Positions 53,218 through 62,822 of a DNA stretch of 64,000 bases are shown one piece after another. The notes beneath the pieces are model-generated. The model was not told the origin of the DNA. It saw only the letters and a program-made list of their open reading frames with translations, and did no database searches. The DNA lies in assembly GCA_965243095.1 (NCBI GenBank), contig OZ251530.1, positions 2,108,001 through 2,172,000 of the forward strand, given 5' to 3'. The position numbers and the translations under genes were made by a program. This DNA is from VXYL01 sp965243095 (GTDB taxonomy: Bacteria; Pseudomonadota; Gammaproteobacteria; Pseudomonadales; Azotimanducaceae). Position 1 is the stretch's first letter. Each line of letters begins with the position of its first letter.

Positions 53218-55652
53218 CCAACCACCAGATTCACCAACCGCCCCGGCACCCACACCACCTTGCGCACGGGCTTGTCCCCCACATGGCGGGCGATGTTCTC
53301 GTCCGCCTGCGCCAAGGCGGTCACCGCGGCTTCGTCCGCGGTGGCGTCCACGCGGATGCGGGCGCGCAGTTTGCCGTTCACCTGCACGGCGATTTCCACG
53401 GTGTCGGCGGCGGTTTTGGTTTCGTCGTAGGCGGGCCAGTGCGCCGTTTCGAAAAGGCCGCCTTTGTAGCCGAGGCGCTCGTAGAGTTCCTCGGCGATGT
53501 GTGGCGCGAAGGGCGCGAGCATCACCACCAAGGGCGTGAGCTCGGCGTGTTTGGCGGTGCGGCCGCCGGCGCGGGCGACGTTGAGGTATTCCATCATCGC
53601 GGCGATGGCGGTGTTGAACTGCAGCGCCGGCACTTGCTCGCTCACCTGTTTGATGGTGCGGTGCAAGGCGCGTTCCACCTGCGCTTCGGGTGCGCCGGCT
53701 TCGGCGGCTTGGACGCTTTGCCACAGGCGGCTGAGGAAGCCGGCCGGGCCTTGGATGCCGCGGCTCTGGTAGTCCGCGGTCTGATCGTACGGGCCGATGA
53801 ACAGCAGGTAGAGGCGCATCGCGTCGGCGCCGTGTTCGGCGATGACGGCGTCCGGCGCCACGACGTTGCCGCGGCTTTTCGACATCTTGCGCCCGTCGCG
53901 GATGATCAGGCCGTGGGCGCGGAACTTGCCGAACGGCTCGTCGAAGTCGAGTTCGCCGAGGTCGTGCAGCGCCATGGTGAGAAAGCGCGCGTACATGAGG
54001 TGCAACACGGCGTGCTCGTTGCCGCCGATGTAGCAATCCACCGGCAGCCACTTGCGCGTGAGCTCGGCGTCGATGGGGGCGTCCTCGCGGGCGGTGCTGG
54101 GGTAGCGGAGGAAGTACCAGCCGCTGCACAGGAAGTTGTCCGTCACGTCGGTTTCGCGGTGGGCGGCGCCGGCGCAGCGCGGGCAGGTGGTCTCGTACCA
54201 CTCCGTGGCGCGGGCGAGGGGGCTGACGCCGGAATCGTCCGGGGCGAAATCCTCCAAGTGCGGCAACTCCACGGGCAGATCTTTTTCCGGCACCGGCACC
54301 GCGCCGCATTGTTGGCAGTGGACGATCGGAATGGGCGGCCCCCAATAGCGTTGCCGCGAAACGCACCAGTCGTGCAGCCGATAGTTCACTTGCCGCCGCG
54401 CCAAGTTGCGCTCCGCCAAGGAATCGACGATGGCGCGCTTGGCGTCCGCCACCGGCAAGCCGTCGAACGCGCCGGAGTTCACCAGCGCCCCGTCGCCCAC
54501 CATCGCATCCAGCAAAGGCGTGTCCGCGCCCTCCCCGGGCGCGGCGATCACCCGGCGTATCGGCAAGCCGAAGCGGGTGGCGAATTCGAAATCGCGTTTG
54601 TCGTGCCCGGGCACGGCCATGATCGCGCCGGTGCCGTAGCCCATCAGCACATAGTCCGCGATCCACACCGGCATCTTGGCGCCGTTCACCGGATTCACGC
54701 AGAAGCCGCCGGTGAACACGCCGGTTTTCTCCTTGTCCGCGTCCACCTTCTGGCGTTCCACCAGGTCGCGCTTGGCCACCGCCTCGCGATAGGCGTCCAC
54801 GGCGGGGCGCTGGGCATCGGTGGCGAGGGCGTCCACCAGCGGATGTTCTGGCGCGATCACCATGTAGGTGGCGCCGAACAAGGTGTCCGGGCGCGTGGTG
54901 AACACGCTGAGGTGGCCCAGCTGCGGGGCGTCGGCGATGGCGAAATCCACCTCCGCGCCCTCGCTGCGGCCGATCCAGTTCTCCTGCGCCTTCTTGGTGG
55001 CGGAAGACCAGTCGATGACGCGCAGATTGTCCAGCAGCCGCTGCGCGTAGTTGGTGATTTTGAAGAACCACTGCGGCAGCTCGCGCTGTTCCACCGCGCT
55101 GTCGCAGCGTTCGCAAAGGCCGTGGATCACCTGCTCGTTGGCCAGCACGGTTTTGCACGAAGGGCACCAGTTCACCGGCGCCCGGCGGCGTTCCACCAAG
55201 CCGCCTTCCAAGAGCTTCAGGAACACCCATTGCGTCCAACGGTAGTAGTCCGGACTGGTGGAATTGACGGTGTGGTTCCAGTCGTACATGCCGCCGAACC
55301 GCTTCAGCACGCGGGTGAAGTTGGCGATGTTGGCGGGGATGAGGTCGTTCGGATTGCGCCCCACTTTCAGGGCGTGGTTCTCCGAGTGAATGCCGAACGC
55401 GTCGAAGCCGATGGGTTCGAACACGTCCTTGCCCTTGAGCCGCCAGTAGCGCCCGTTCACGTCCGCGCCGGCGTAGGCGTAGAGGTTGCCGATGTGCAAG
55501 CCTTCCGCCGACGGGTACGGAAACATCATCAGGTTGTAGTAGGGGTCTTGCGCGCCGCGCAACTCGGCCTCGGTCCACGCGTTGGTGCCGCGGCGCTCCC
55601 ACTCCGCCTGCCACTTGGCCTCGACGGTCTGCGGATCGTACCGTTCGGTCAT
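53214..55652 (-). CDS. leuS: Leucyl-tRNA synthetase, atypical subtype
   Basis: Class I synthetase charging tRNA-Leu. 812 aa with HIGN (53-56) as the HIGH motif, a CP1 editing domain (FTTRPDTLFGATYMVIAPEH), a zinc-ribbon-like CXXC set (VNWCPSCKTVLANEQ, LCERCDS), KMSKS near residue 589 and the anticodon/C-terminal domains. The segment GFDAFGIHSENHALKVGRNP differs from the GWDAFGLPAEN type usual in gammaproteobacteria and resembles the subtype seen in Actinobacteria/Chloroflexi-like lineages, so transfer is possible. Its ATG overlaps the SDR stop, and its stop overlaps the isomerase start. Confidence 0.93.
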   Translation of the reverse strand: MTERYDPQTVEAKWQAEWERRGTNAWTEAELRGAQDPYYNLMMFPYPSAEGLHIGNLYAYAGADVNGRYWRLKGKDVFEPIGFDAFGIHSENHALKVGRNPNDLIPANIANFTRVLKRFGGMYDWNHTVNSTSPDYYRWTQWVFLKLLEGGLVERRRAPVNWCPSCKTVLANEQVIHGLCERCDSAVEQRELPQWFFKITNYAQRLLDNLRVIDWSSATKKAQENWIGRSEGAEVDFAIADAPQLGHLSVFTTRPDTLFGATYMVIAPEHPLVDALATDAQRPAVDAYREAVAKRDLVERQKVDADKEKTGVFTGGFCVNPVNGAKMPVWIADYVLMGYGTGAIMAVPGHDKRDFEFATRFGLPIRRVIAAPGEGADTPLLDAMVGDGALVNSGAFDGLPVADAKRAIVDSLAERNLARRQVNYRLHDWCVSRQRYWGPPIPIVHCQQCGAVPVPEKDLPVELPHLEDFAPDDSGVSPLARATEWYETTCPRCAGAAHRETDVTDNFLCSGWYFLRYPSTAREDAPIDAELTRKWLPVDCYIGGNEHAVLHLMYARFLTMALHDLGELDFDEPFGKFRAHGLIIRDGRKMSKSRGNVVAPDAVIAEHGADAMRLYLLFIGPYDQTADYQSRGIQGPAGFLSRLWQSVQAAEAGAPEAQVERALHRTIKQVSEQVPALQFNTAIAAMMEYLNVARAGGRTAKHAELTPLVVMLAPFAPHIAEELYERLGYKGGLFETAHWPAYDETKTAADTVEIAVQVNGKLRARIRVDATADEAAVTALAQADENIARHVGDKPVRKVVWVPGRLVNLVVG

Positions 55653-56590
55653 GCGTCTGGTTCCCTCGGCGCGGTGAACACCTTGGCGATGAACTTGCTG
55701 CGCGGGCGGTACGGGCGCGTGCCGTTCAGGATGGCGTTCATGCGCGTTTCGGCTTCCAAGCGCACGTAGCCCGGGTCTTCCTCGGCTTCCGCCAAGATGT
55801 AGAAGACGCCGCTGCGGATGGCGTCGAACACCATCTCGGCGCAGCGCGAAGGCGGCATGCCGAAGGCGTGGAACCGTTCCTGCACACGCCGTGCGCCTTC
55901 GCCGCTCGCCACCGGGCCGCCGAAGCGTTGCGGCCGGTTGCGTAGCGACGTGACGATGTTGGTGGCCACCACGTTGGGGCACAGCACATGCACCGAGAGG
56001 CGGCCTTGCACCTCCCCGTGCAGCGCCTCGGTGAGCGCCACGCAGGCGTGCTTGGATACGCCGTAGACCCCTTGCGCGGCGCACAGGCCGTCTTGGGAAG
56101 AGGTGGTGACCACGGAGCCGGGCGCGCCTTGGCGCAACATTCCCGGCACGAAGGCGCGCACGCAATGCGCCACGCCCATCACGTTGACGCCGAGCACGAA
56201 CGCCCAGTCGGCGTCGCTGGTGGTGGTGACCGGGCCGCCGCCGCCCACGCCGGCGTTGCAGCACAAGAGCGAAACCGGCTTGCCCGGGAACCGTGCCCGT
56301 ACATCCTCGGCCAGCTGGTTGACCTGCTCCGATGCCGAGACATCCACGCGGAACCCGGCCACTTCCACGTCGGCCCGCGCCGCCGCGGATTCCAGCCGTT
56401 GCTCGGCGGCGGCCAGCGCCTCGGCCTCGATGTCCACCAGCGCCGGGTGCAGCCCGCGCGCCACCGCCGCTTCCGCCAGCGCGAAGCCGATGCCGGAGGC
56501 GCCGCCGGTGATCACCGCCACGCCGCCGGCGAGTGCCTCGGGGGCCGGATGCGCGTTGTTGGTGGCTTGGTGCGGGTTCTCCTCCGCCAT
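55649..56590 (-). CDS. SDR family oxidoreductase
   Basis: 313-aa classical SDR with the cofactor motif TGGASGIG, CNAGVGGGG, catalytic Ser in TTSSQDG and YGVSK (Tyr-x-x-x-Lys). After the C-terminal helix there is an extension with GVFYILAEAEEDPGY and an RPRSKF tail. Substrate unknown. ATG 56590 is preceded by GGAGGA. Its stop overlaps the leuS start, so expression of the synthetase depends on this gene's transcript. Confidence 0.87.
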   Translation of the reverse strand: MAEENPHQATNNAHPAPEALAGGVAVITGGASGIGFALAEAAVARGLHPALVDIEAEALAAAEQRLESAAARADVEVAGFRVDVSASEQVNQLAEDVRARFPGKPVSLLCCNAGVGGGGPVTTTSDADWAFVLGVNVMGVAHCVRAFVPGMLRQGAPGSVVTTSSQDGLCAAQGVYGVSKHACVALTEALHGEVQGRLSVHVLCPNVVATNIVTSLRNRPQRFGGPVASGEGARRVQERFHAFGMPPSRCAEMVFDAIRSGVFYILAEAEEDPGYVRLEAETRMNAILNGTRPYRPRSKFIAKVFTAPREPDA

Positions 56591-56704
56591 GCTTCCTCCG
56601 CTTGCTCTTGCGCTGCTTGGGCGGCCGGCATGTGCCATGCCAACGTGCGCCCGTTTGCGCTATGGTAGCCGCAGTCGCCGCCTTCTTGGGAAAACCCAGA
56701 ACCC

Positions 56705-59533
56705 GTGCAAGTCCTGCTCTATCACAAGCTCGACCCCAGCCACATTCCCAACTTCGCCAAGGTGAAGGCGCACTTGGAGAACGGCGACTTCCGCTCCGCC
56801 GACGTGAAGAAGATCACCGACGACCTCTACCGCGCCCGGCTGGATGGCAGCAACCGCCTGCTGTTCACGTTCGCCCGGCACCAGGGCAAGACCTACATTC
56901 TGGTGCTGGAGTTCATCGCCAACCACGCCTACGACTCGTCGCGCTTCCTGCGCCGCGGCGTGGCGGTGGAGGAGAGCCGCCTGCCGGACGCCGCCGCGGA
57001 GACGCCCGAGGACGCCGTGGCGCTCGCGTACGTGAACCCGAACCGCCACACCTTCAACGTGCTGGACAAGGTGATCTCCTTCGACGACGAGCAACAGGCC
57101 ATCTACTCGGTGCGCCCGCCGCTCATCGTCGTCGGCAGCGCCGGCAGCGGCAAGACGGTGCTGACGCTGGAGAAGATGAAGGAGGCCGAAGGCAACGTGC
57201 TGTACGTGACGCGCTCGCCCTATCTGGCGGACAGCGCCCGCGAGCTCTACTACGGCATGAACTACCAGAACGACGACCAAGAGGTGAGCTTCCTCTCCTT
57301 CGCCGAGTTTCTCGAGAGCATTCGCGTACCCGAGAGCCGCGAGATGACCTTCCGCGAGTTCGCCGGCTGGTTCGCCCGGCATCGCACCGCCAGCGGCATC
57401 AAGGACGCGCACCAGTTCTACGAGGAAGTACACGGCGTGATCACCGGCGCCTCCGCGGACAACGCTTGGCTATCGAAGGAGGAGTACCTGTCCCTCGGCG
57501 TTCGGCAGTCCATCTACGCCGCGGACGAGCGCGCCAAGGTGTACGACCTGTTCGAGAAGTACCTCGCGCATCTGCAAGCCGCCGGCCGCCACGACAGCAA
57601 CGTGCTGAGCTTCGAGTACCAAAAGCTCGCCAAGCCGGTGTGGGATTTCGCCGTGGTGGACGAGGTGCAGGACCTCACCAACGTGCAACTGCACTTGGTG
57701 CTGCACACGCTGACGGATCCGACGCGCTTCATTCTGTGCGGTGACTCCAATCAGATCGTGCATCCGAATTTCTTCTCTTGGGCCGGATTGAAGCGCCACT
57801 TCTACGGTCGTTCGTTCGCGCACGGAGAAGAAGAAACCGCTGAAGGGCCGACGCCCGCGGCAGCCGTGGAAGTAACCGACGTGCTGCGCGTGCTCACCAC
57901 CAACTACCGCAGTTCCCGCCAAGTGACGGAAATGGCGAACCGCATCCTGCGTTTGAAGACGATGCGGTTCCGCTCGGTGGATCGTGAAAGCAACTATCTG
58001 GTCACCAGCAATTCGGACAAAACCGGATCCGTCGCGCTGCTGCCCGACGAATCGCGTCTGGTCGGCGAGCTGAACGCCCGCACCCGCGCTTCCACCCGCT
58101 TCGCGGTGATCGTGCTGCACCCGGACGACAAGGCGAAGGCGCGCACACGCTTCAACACGCCGCTGGTGTTCTCCATTCAGGAAGCGAAAGGCTTGGAATA
58201 CGAGAACATCATCCTCTACGACTTCGTCTCCTCCGCGGAGGACCGCTTCCGCGAAATCTGCCGCGACGTGGACGCCGAGCAGGTGCAATCCGGCGACCTG
58301 CGCTACGCCCGCGCCCGCGACAAGAGCGACAAATCCTTGGAGATCTTCAAGTTCCACATCAACGCCCTGTACGTCGCCACCACCCGGGCGGTGGCCAACG
58401 TCTATCTGGTGGAGTCCTCGCCGCGCCAACGCCTGTTCGACCTGCTCGGCGTGGAGATGTTGAAGGGCGGCCTCGATCTGACGGATCAGAAATCCAGCCT
58501 TGCCGACTGGCAACGCGAAGCGCGCAAGCTGGAGCGCCAAGGCAAGCAGGAGCAGGCGGACGCCGTGCGCAACGAGATCCTCGGCATCAAGAAAACGCCG
58601 TGGCAACCGCTCGACCGCGCGGCGGTGCGGACATTGGCGCGCGAGGCGCTGGGCGATGGCGGCAAGAAGCAGCAGCTTCGGCTCTTCGACTACGCGTTGC
58701 TCACACGCGATTTGACGCGCCTGCATCAACTTGGGCAAATCGGTTTCAAACCGGCGCTACGTTCGCTCGAGATTGGCGAACGGAACCTGGTGGCCAAACA
58801 TTATCTGCCGTACTCGCTGAAACGCCCGGACGGTGTGCGTGGCTTGGTTGGCAAGTACGGCGTCGACCACCGCGACGCGTTCGGCCACACGCCGCTCATG
58901 CTCACGGCCCGCTTCGGCAATCCGCCGGTGGCGACCATGCTTGCCGACGAGATGGAAGCGGACCGGGAGCCCACGAGCGGCGCCGGCCTCAACGCCTTCC
59001 AAATCATGTTGCAGAGCGCTGATCTTGACCCGCGCTACGCGGAGCGGCACGTCCCGGCGCTGTACGACAAATTGGCGCCGGCCACCGTGACCGTGATGGG
59101 GCGCGACGCGCTCATGAAGCTAGACGGCCACAAAGCCGACTTCCTTTTCTACAACTTGATGGTGGCGTTTTTCCACACCCGCCTGGTGCTCAACATCAAC
59201 CGCCGCTGGCAGCGCGGCATTTCCGCCGCGAATATCGAAGAAATGCTGCGTAAACTGCCGCGCTCCGCCGTGCCGGAATACCGCACCAAGCGGCCGTACA
59301 TATCGGGCGTGCTCGCGCGCCACGAAGTGGACCGCGACGCGCCCTACAACCGCCGCTTGTTCAAGCGCGTGGAACGCGGCTACTACGTCCTCAATCCGCA
59401 ACTGCGCGTGCGCATCGGCACGGACTGGATCCGCATCTACGACCTGCTCGACACCGACGCGCTGCTCGCCGGCGGGGATGACGCCCCGGGCGTCAAAACG
59501 CTACGACCGTTGTTCACGGCCGGCGAAGGATGA
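56705..59533 (+). CDS. RelE-like domain fused to UvrD-type SF1 helicase with ankyrin-like segment
   Basis: 942-aa fusion. Residues 1-85 look like a RelE/ParE-type toxin fold (ADVKKITDDLYRARL, RLLFTFARHQGKTYILVLEF, NHAYDSSRFLRR). An SF1 helicase follows with Walker A GSAGSGKT (144-151), VVDEVQDLTN (Asp319-Glu320), CGDSNQIVHPNFF, TTNYRSSRQV, FSIQEAKGLEYENIILYDF and LYVATTRAVANVYLVE. Near residue 719 DAFGHTPLMLTARFGNPPVA resembles an ankyrin repeat. The C-terminal 220 residues are unassigned. GTG start at 56705 with no strong ribosome site. It faces the type III restriction genes (59 bases between stops). A defence or DNA-repair helicase (inference). Confidence 0.8.
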   Translation: MQVLLYHKLDPSHIPNFAKVKAHLENGDFRSADVKKITDDLYRARLDGSNRLLFTFARHQGKTYILVLEFIANHAYDSSRFLRRGVAVEESRLPDAAAETPEDAVALAYVNPNRHTFNVLDKVISFDDEQQAIYSVRPPLIVVGSAGSGKTVLTLEKMKEAEGNVLYVTRSPYLADSARELYYGMNYQNDDQEVSFLSFAEFLESIRVPESREMTFREFAGWFARHRTASGIKDAHQFYEEVHGVITGASADNAWLSKEEYLSLGVRQSIYAADERAKVYDLFEKYLAHLQAAGRHDSNVLSFEYQKLAKPVWDFAVVDEVQDLTNVQLHLVLHTLTDPTRFILCGDSNQIVHPNFFSWAGLKRHFYGRSFAHGEEETAEGPTPAAAVEVTDVLRVLTTNYRSSRQVTEMANRILRLKTMRFRSVDRESNYLVTSNSDKTGSVALLPDESRLVGELNARTRASTRFAVIVLHPDDKAKARTRFNTPLVFSIQEAKGLEYENIILYDFVSSAEDRFREICRDVDAEQVQSGDLRYARARDKSDKSLEIFKFHINALYVATTRAVANVYLVESSPRQRLFDLLGVEMLKGGLDLTDQKSSLADWQREARKLERQGKQEQADAVRNEILGIKKTPWQPLDRAAVRTLAREALGDGGKKQQLRLFDYALLTRDLTRLHQLGQIGFKPALRSLEIGERNLVAKHYLPYSLKRPDGVRGLVGKYGVDHRDAFGHTPLMLTARFGNPPVATMLADEMEADREPTSGAGLNAFQIMLQSADLDPRYAERHVPALYDKLAPATVTVMGRDALMKLDGHKADFLFYNLMVAFFHTRLVLNINRRWQRGISAANIEEMLRKLPRSAVPEYRTKRPYISGVLARHEVDRDAPYNRRLFKRVERGYYVLNPQLRVRIGTDWIRIYDLLDTDALLAGGDDAPGVKTLRPLFTAGEG

Positions 59534-59592
59534 GACCCCGGCAGCGCGGCTCGGATCCATGCGACCGGTGCGGGTGACGGCAGCGATTCGTC

Positions 59593-62500
59593 CTACTCGC
59601 CCGACATCATCCGCTTGAGGTAGTCGTACTCGTACCCGTCGTCCGGTTCGGGGAACAGGATGTGCGTGGCCGCGAAACGGTCGCGGTCCCAAGTGCCGTC
59701 GTCGTAGTTTTCGCGCAAGGTCGCCAGCGGCGTGGCGGAGACAATGTAGGAATCCAAGCTGATGTCCTGCTCCGGGCAGGTGGCCGCCAGCTCGGCGGAG
59801 AGTTCGCGCATCTTCTCGTGCAGCTGGGCCTTGTCGTCGTTGGCGTAGCTGGGGGCGTGCAACATGCCGTGGGGTTCCACGAAGATGATGCGCTGGTGAT
59901 CGCCGCGCTTCAGCCAGAGGATGAAGTCCGGGTAGAAGCCGCGGGCTTGGAAGAAGCCGACGCCTTTGCCCGGCCCCAAGTTGCGCAGCAGGAACAGCTC
60001 GCGGCCGGCGAGCAGGTCGTGCAGCCCCATCTGGCCCTGCTCGCAGAAGTTGCGCAAGTCGCTCACGAAGTTCATTTCGCCGTCGTTGAGTTGCGGCGGG
60101 GTGGTGATGATTCCCGCCACCCGGGGAAATCGGTGATGGCGCCTGCCCAACGGCTGCGGCGAATCCGGTTCGACCAAGAGCGGCTGGTACAGGTGGCGGT
60201 CGAAGTGGATGTTCGGCAGTTCGGCGATGTCCTGCGTGTACACACGGTCCAACTGCTCGGTCAAGTGCCGCACGTCGCGCAGCACCTTGGCGTCGCCCGT
60301 TGGCACGGTCACCGTGTAGTCTTGGAAGTTGGCGTCGGTTTCGCGCACTTCCGCGTAGCGCAGATGGCTGCTCTCCCAGCGCTCTTGGCGGGTGCGGTAG
60401 AGCTTGTCCAGATATTGCTTCGTGAGCGCGATGGCCGCTTCCGTCAGCCGCTCCAAATCGAGGGGCGATTGCGGGGCCACCAGCGCATCGTCGGCGATGA
60501 GTTCGTAGCAGGTCGGGTCGACGGCCTCCAAGATGCGCCGCCCGCTCTCCGGCGCGATGGCGAGATTGGGGTGGCCGCGGCCGCCGGCGTAGTCCAAGAG
60601 CGCCAGGTGAACGCGGTGCCAATCCACCAGATCGAAGCTCGCCGCCGGAATGGGCTGCGTGCGCCCGGCCTGCGCTTGCTGGCCCTCGGCGTCCCAATCC
60701 TCGCTGGCGAACGTCGTCACTTTGAGCGTGGTGTCCAGCTGCGCCCGAAGGCCGGCGGAAGGGCCCAGCGTCACGTCCTCTTCCTCGCCGAAGGCGCGGC
60801 CCGAAGCCAGCCGCGGCACCACCAGCCCTTTGTCGAGAAACTCCGTGTTGGGGCGCAGGGGCAAGGAGAAGTGCTCGATGTCGTCGGTGTGCATGTCCTC
60901 GCGTTCAAGGTAGTTCTTGAACTGCGCCATGTAGTCCGCGCGCACGGCGAAGATGTTCAGCGTCTCCAGCAGGCGCAGTTGGTCCGGGTGCGCCCCCGGC
61001 TGCGCGGTGCTGCGCTGCAAGCTCATGCCCTTGCCGCGCAACCGCACACCGCGCCCGAACAGCTGAATGATCTGCGCGCCTTCGTTCTTGCCCACGTTCA
61101 ACAAGCCCATGTTGGCGACGCGCCAAGAGTTCCAACCCTCCATGAACTTGCGCGCGCCCACCAGCACCTCGATGGTGGTGTCCGGCCGGGCGATGGTGTC
61201 GAACAGCGACTTGGCCATCGCCTCTTCCTGCACGCCGATGTCCGGTTCCTGTTCCAGAATCAGGTTGCGAAACCGGGGCGCGTCGCCGATGTAGATGACG
61301 CCGAAGTATTGCAGCGAACTGCCGGCCTTCATGCCGATCTCGCCGCCGCTGTCGCGCACGAAGCCCAGGCGCAGCGAGTCGCTGCTTTCCGCGTGGAGGA
61401 TTTTCGTCAAGATGTCTTGGTAGATTTCCGCCGCGGTGACGCCTTGCAGGTAGGCGAACTTGCCGGTGAACACATCCTCGCCGTCCGATCGTTCGAGGCC
61501 GCTCTGGCCGGCGAGAACGCGCTCGATGGTGGCCACCGCCCAACCGTCCCGGTTGCGCAGCACGCGGCTCAGAAAGCGCACCACCGTGAGCATGTCGCTT
61601 TGCGGCTGCTTGTTGCGGGTGTACACCGCGTTCACCGTGCCGCCGACGAAGACCCACAGCGGGCTCTCCACGTTGTAGGGCGCGAACTCCTCGCGGCAGT
61701 TGGCGAACGCGCGCTTCTGCTGGTAGAATGAAAGCAGACTGCCGAGCAGCAGCAAATCCGTGCTTTCCGCCGCGCCGGCGTCGGTGCCTTCGTCCTGCAG
61801 GTTCAGGATCTGGAAATCCTTGCCGAAGCCGTCGTCGTAGAAGTAGCGGTAGGAGTAGTCGAAGGCGATGGCCCTGGAGTATTCGCGCACCAAGTCCTCA
61901 TTGCCGGCGGCGGTGAGGGCTTGGCCGAACGTGGCGCTGTACTCGAAGGTGAAGCCGGTCTCGCCCAGCGCGTCGCGGTAGCCGCGCCACACCGCGCCGC
62001 CGCTGCCCTTGTGCCCTTCGTCCACGAAAATCAGATTGTTGCCGTCGAACGCCTCCACCGGCACGCTCACGCCGCCGCCGCGTTTTTGCTCCACCAGCTT
62101 GGTGATCTCGATCACGCGCACCGTGTGCGGCACCTGCAGCAGGCCGCTGTCCGCCAGATGGAAGCGCTTGGCGGGAATGTCGGAGATGGCCAGCTCCTCG
62201 AGATGCTGTTCGCTCAAACCTTCGTTGGGCGTGATGAGCAGGATGTTGTCCAGCGGCGCTTTGCCGTAGCGCTCGTGGTAGTGCAGGAACTGCCGATAGT
62301 TGAGGTGCATGAGCAGCGTCTTGCCGCTGCCGGTGGCCATCCAGAAGGCCAGCTTGCGCAAGTCGTCCGCGGCGAGCGGCGGCTCGGTTGCCCATTTCGG
62401 GTTGTGTTGCCTACGCAGCCAGCTGTTGAACTCGCGCAGCAGCGTCTCCGGGCGGCCGATGCACCAGTCCAGATAGTGCTCCGCGTAGATCGCCGCCAAG

Positions 62501-62817
62501 TGCTGGAAATAGCGCAGCGTGATCGGCTCGGCGCGCCCGGCGTTCATGGCCGCCAAGTGCCGGCGGATGTTGTCGTCGTAGCGGAACAGGTCGGCGCGCT
62601 CGACCTTGGAATCCGTGCGCGTCGCCAAGCGGATGCTCAACGCGCTGCGCCCGCCGAAGGTGAAGCCTTCGCCGGCGATTTTGGCCTCCGCGAACAACTC
62701 CTCGTTCGTGGTGAACCCGAAGCGGTGGTTCAACCACGCGAGCAGCATCAAGCGCTTCTCCAGCTGCGCGTAGGTGGGCGGGGGAGGGGGTCGGTGTTTG
62801 TGGATGAATCTGGCCAC
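59593..62817 (-). CDS. res: Type III restriction enzyme, Res-like helicase-nuclease
   Basis: 1074-aa SF2 translocase with Walker A ATGSGKT (161-167), DEGH (266-269), SAT (294-296) and motif VI IIQLFGRGVRLRGKG. A PD-(D/E)XK-like nuclease patch lies near residues 960-985 (GFYPDFILWLKRGD, then IIFVEPHGM); the usual Lys is His here. Res forms a complex with Mod and cleaves after ATP-driven contact between two unmethylated sites. The GTG start at 62817 follows the mod stop by five bases. Confidence 0.88.
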   Translation of the reverse strand: MARFIHKHRPPPPPTYAQLEKRLMLLAWLNHRFGFTTNEELFAEAKIAGEGFTFGGRSALSIRLATRTDSKVERADLFRYDDNIRRHLAAMNAGRAEPITLRYFQHLAAIYAEHYLDWCIGRPETLLREFNSWLRRQHNPKWATEPPLAADDLRKLAFWMATGSGKTLLMHLNYRQFLHYHERYGKAPLDNILLITPNEGLSEQHLEELAISDIPAKRFHLADSGLLQVPHTVRVIEITKLVEQKRGGGVSVPVEAFDGNNLIFVDEGHKGSGGAVWRGYRDALGETGFTFEYSATFGQALTAAGNEDLVREYSRAIAFDYSYRYFYDDGFGKDFQILNLQDEGTDAGAAESTDLLLLGSLLSFYQQKRAFANCREEFAPYNVESPLWVFVGGTVNAVYTRNKQPQSDMLTVVRFLSRVLRNRDGWAVATIERVLAGQSGLERSDGEDVFTGKFAYLQGVTAAEIYQDILTKILHAESSDSLRLGFVRDSGGEIGMKAGSSLQYFGVIYIGDAPRFRNLILEQEPDIGVQEEAMAKSLFDTIARPDTTIEVLVGARKFMEGWNSWRVANMGLLNVGKNEGAQIIQLFGRGVRLRGKGMSLQRSTAQPGAHPDQLRLLETLNIFAVRADYMAQFKNYLEREDMHTDDIEHFSLPLRPNTEFLDKGLVVPRLASGRAFGEEEDVTLGPSAGLRAQLDTTLKVTTFASEDWDAEGQQAQAGRTQPIPAASFDLVDWHRVHLALLDYAGGRGHPNLAIAPESGRRILEAVDPTCYELIADDALVAPQSPLDLERLTEAAIALTKQYLDKLYRTRQERWESSHLRYAEVRETDANFQDYTVTVPTGDAKVLRDVRHLTEQLDRVYTQDIAELPNIHFDRHLYQPLLVEPDSPQPLGRRHHRFPRVAGIITTPPQLNDGEMNFVSDLRNFCEQGQMGLHDLLAGRELFLLRNLGPGKGVGFFQARGFYPDFILWLKRGDHQRIIFVEPHGMLHAPSYANDDKAQLHEKMRELSAELAATCPEQDISLDSYIVSATPLATLRENYDDGTWDRDRFAATHILFPEPDDGYEYDYLKRMMSGE

Positions 62818-62822
62818 GGCGG

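Noticed and set aside
53283..55769. 828-codon open frame on the plus strand
   Set aside because: Antisense to leuS, without recognisable motifs.
59662..61731. 689-codon open frame on the plus strand
   Set aside because: Antisense to res; biased composition and no domain.
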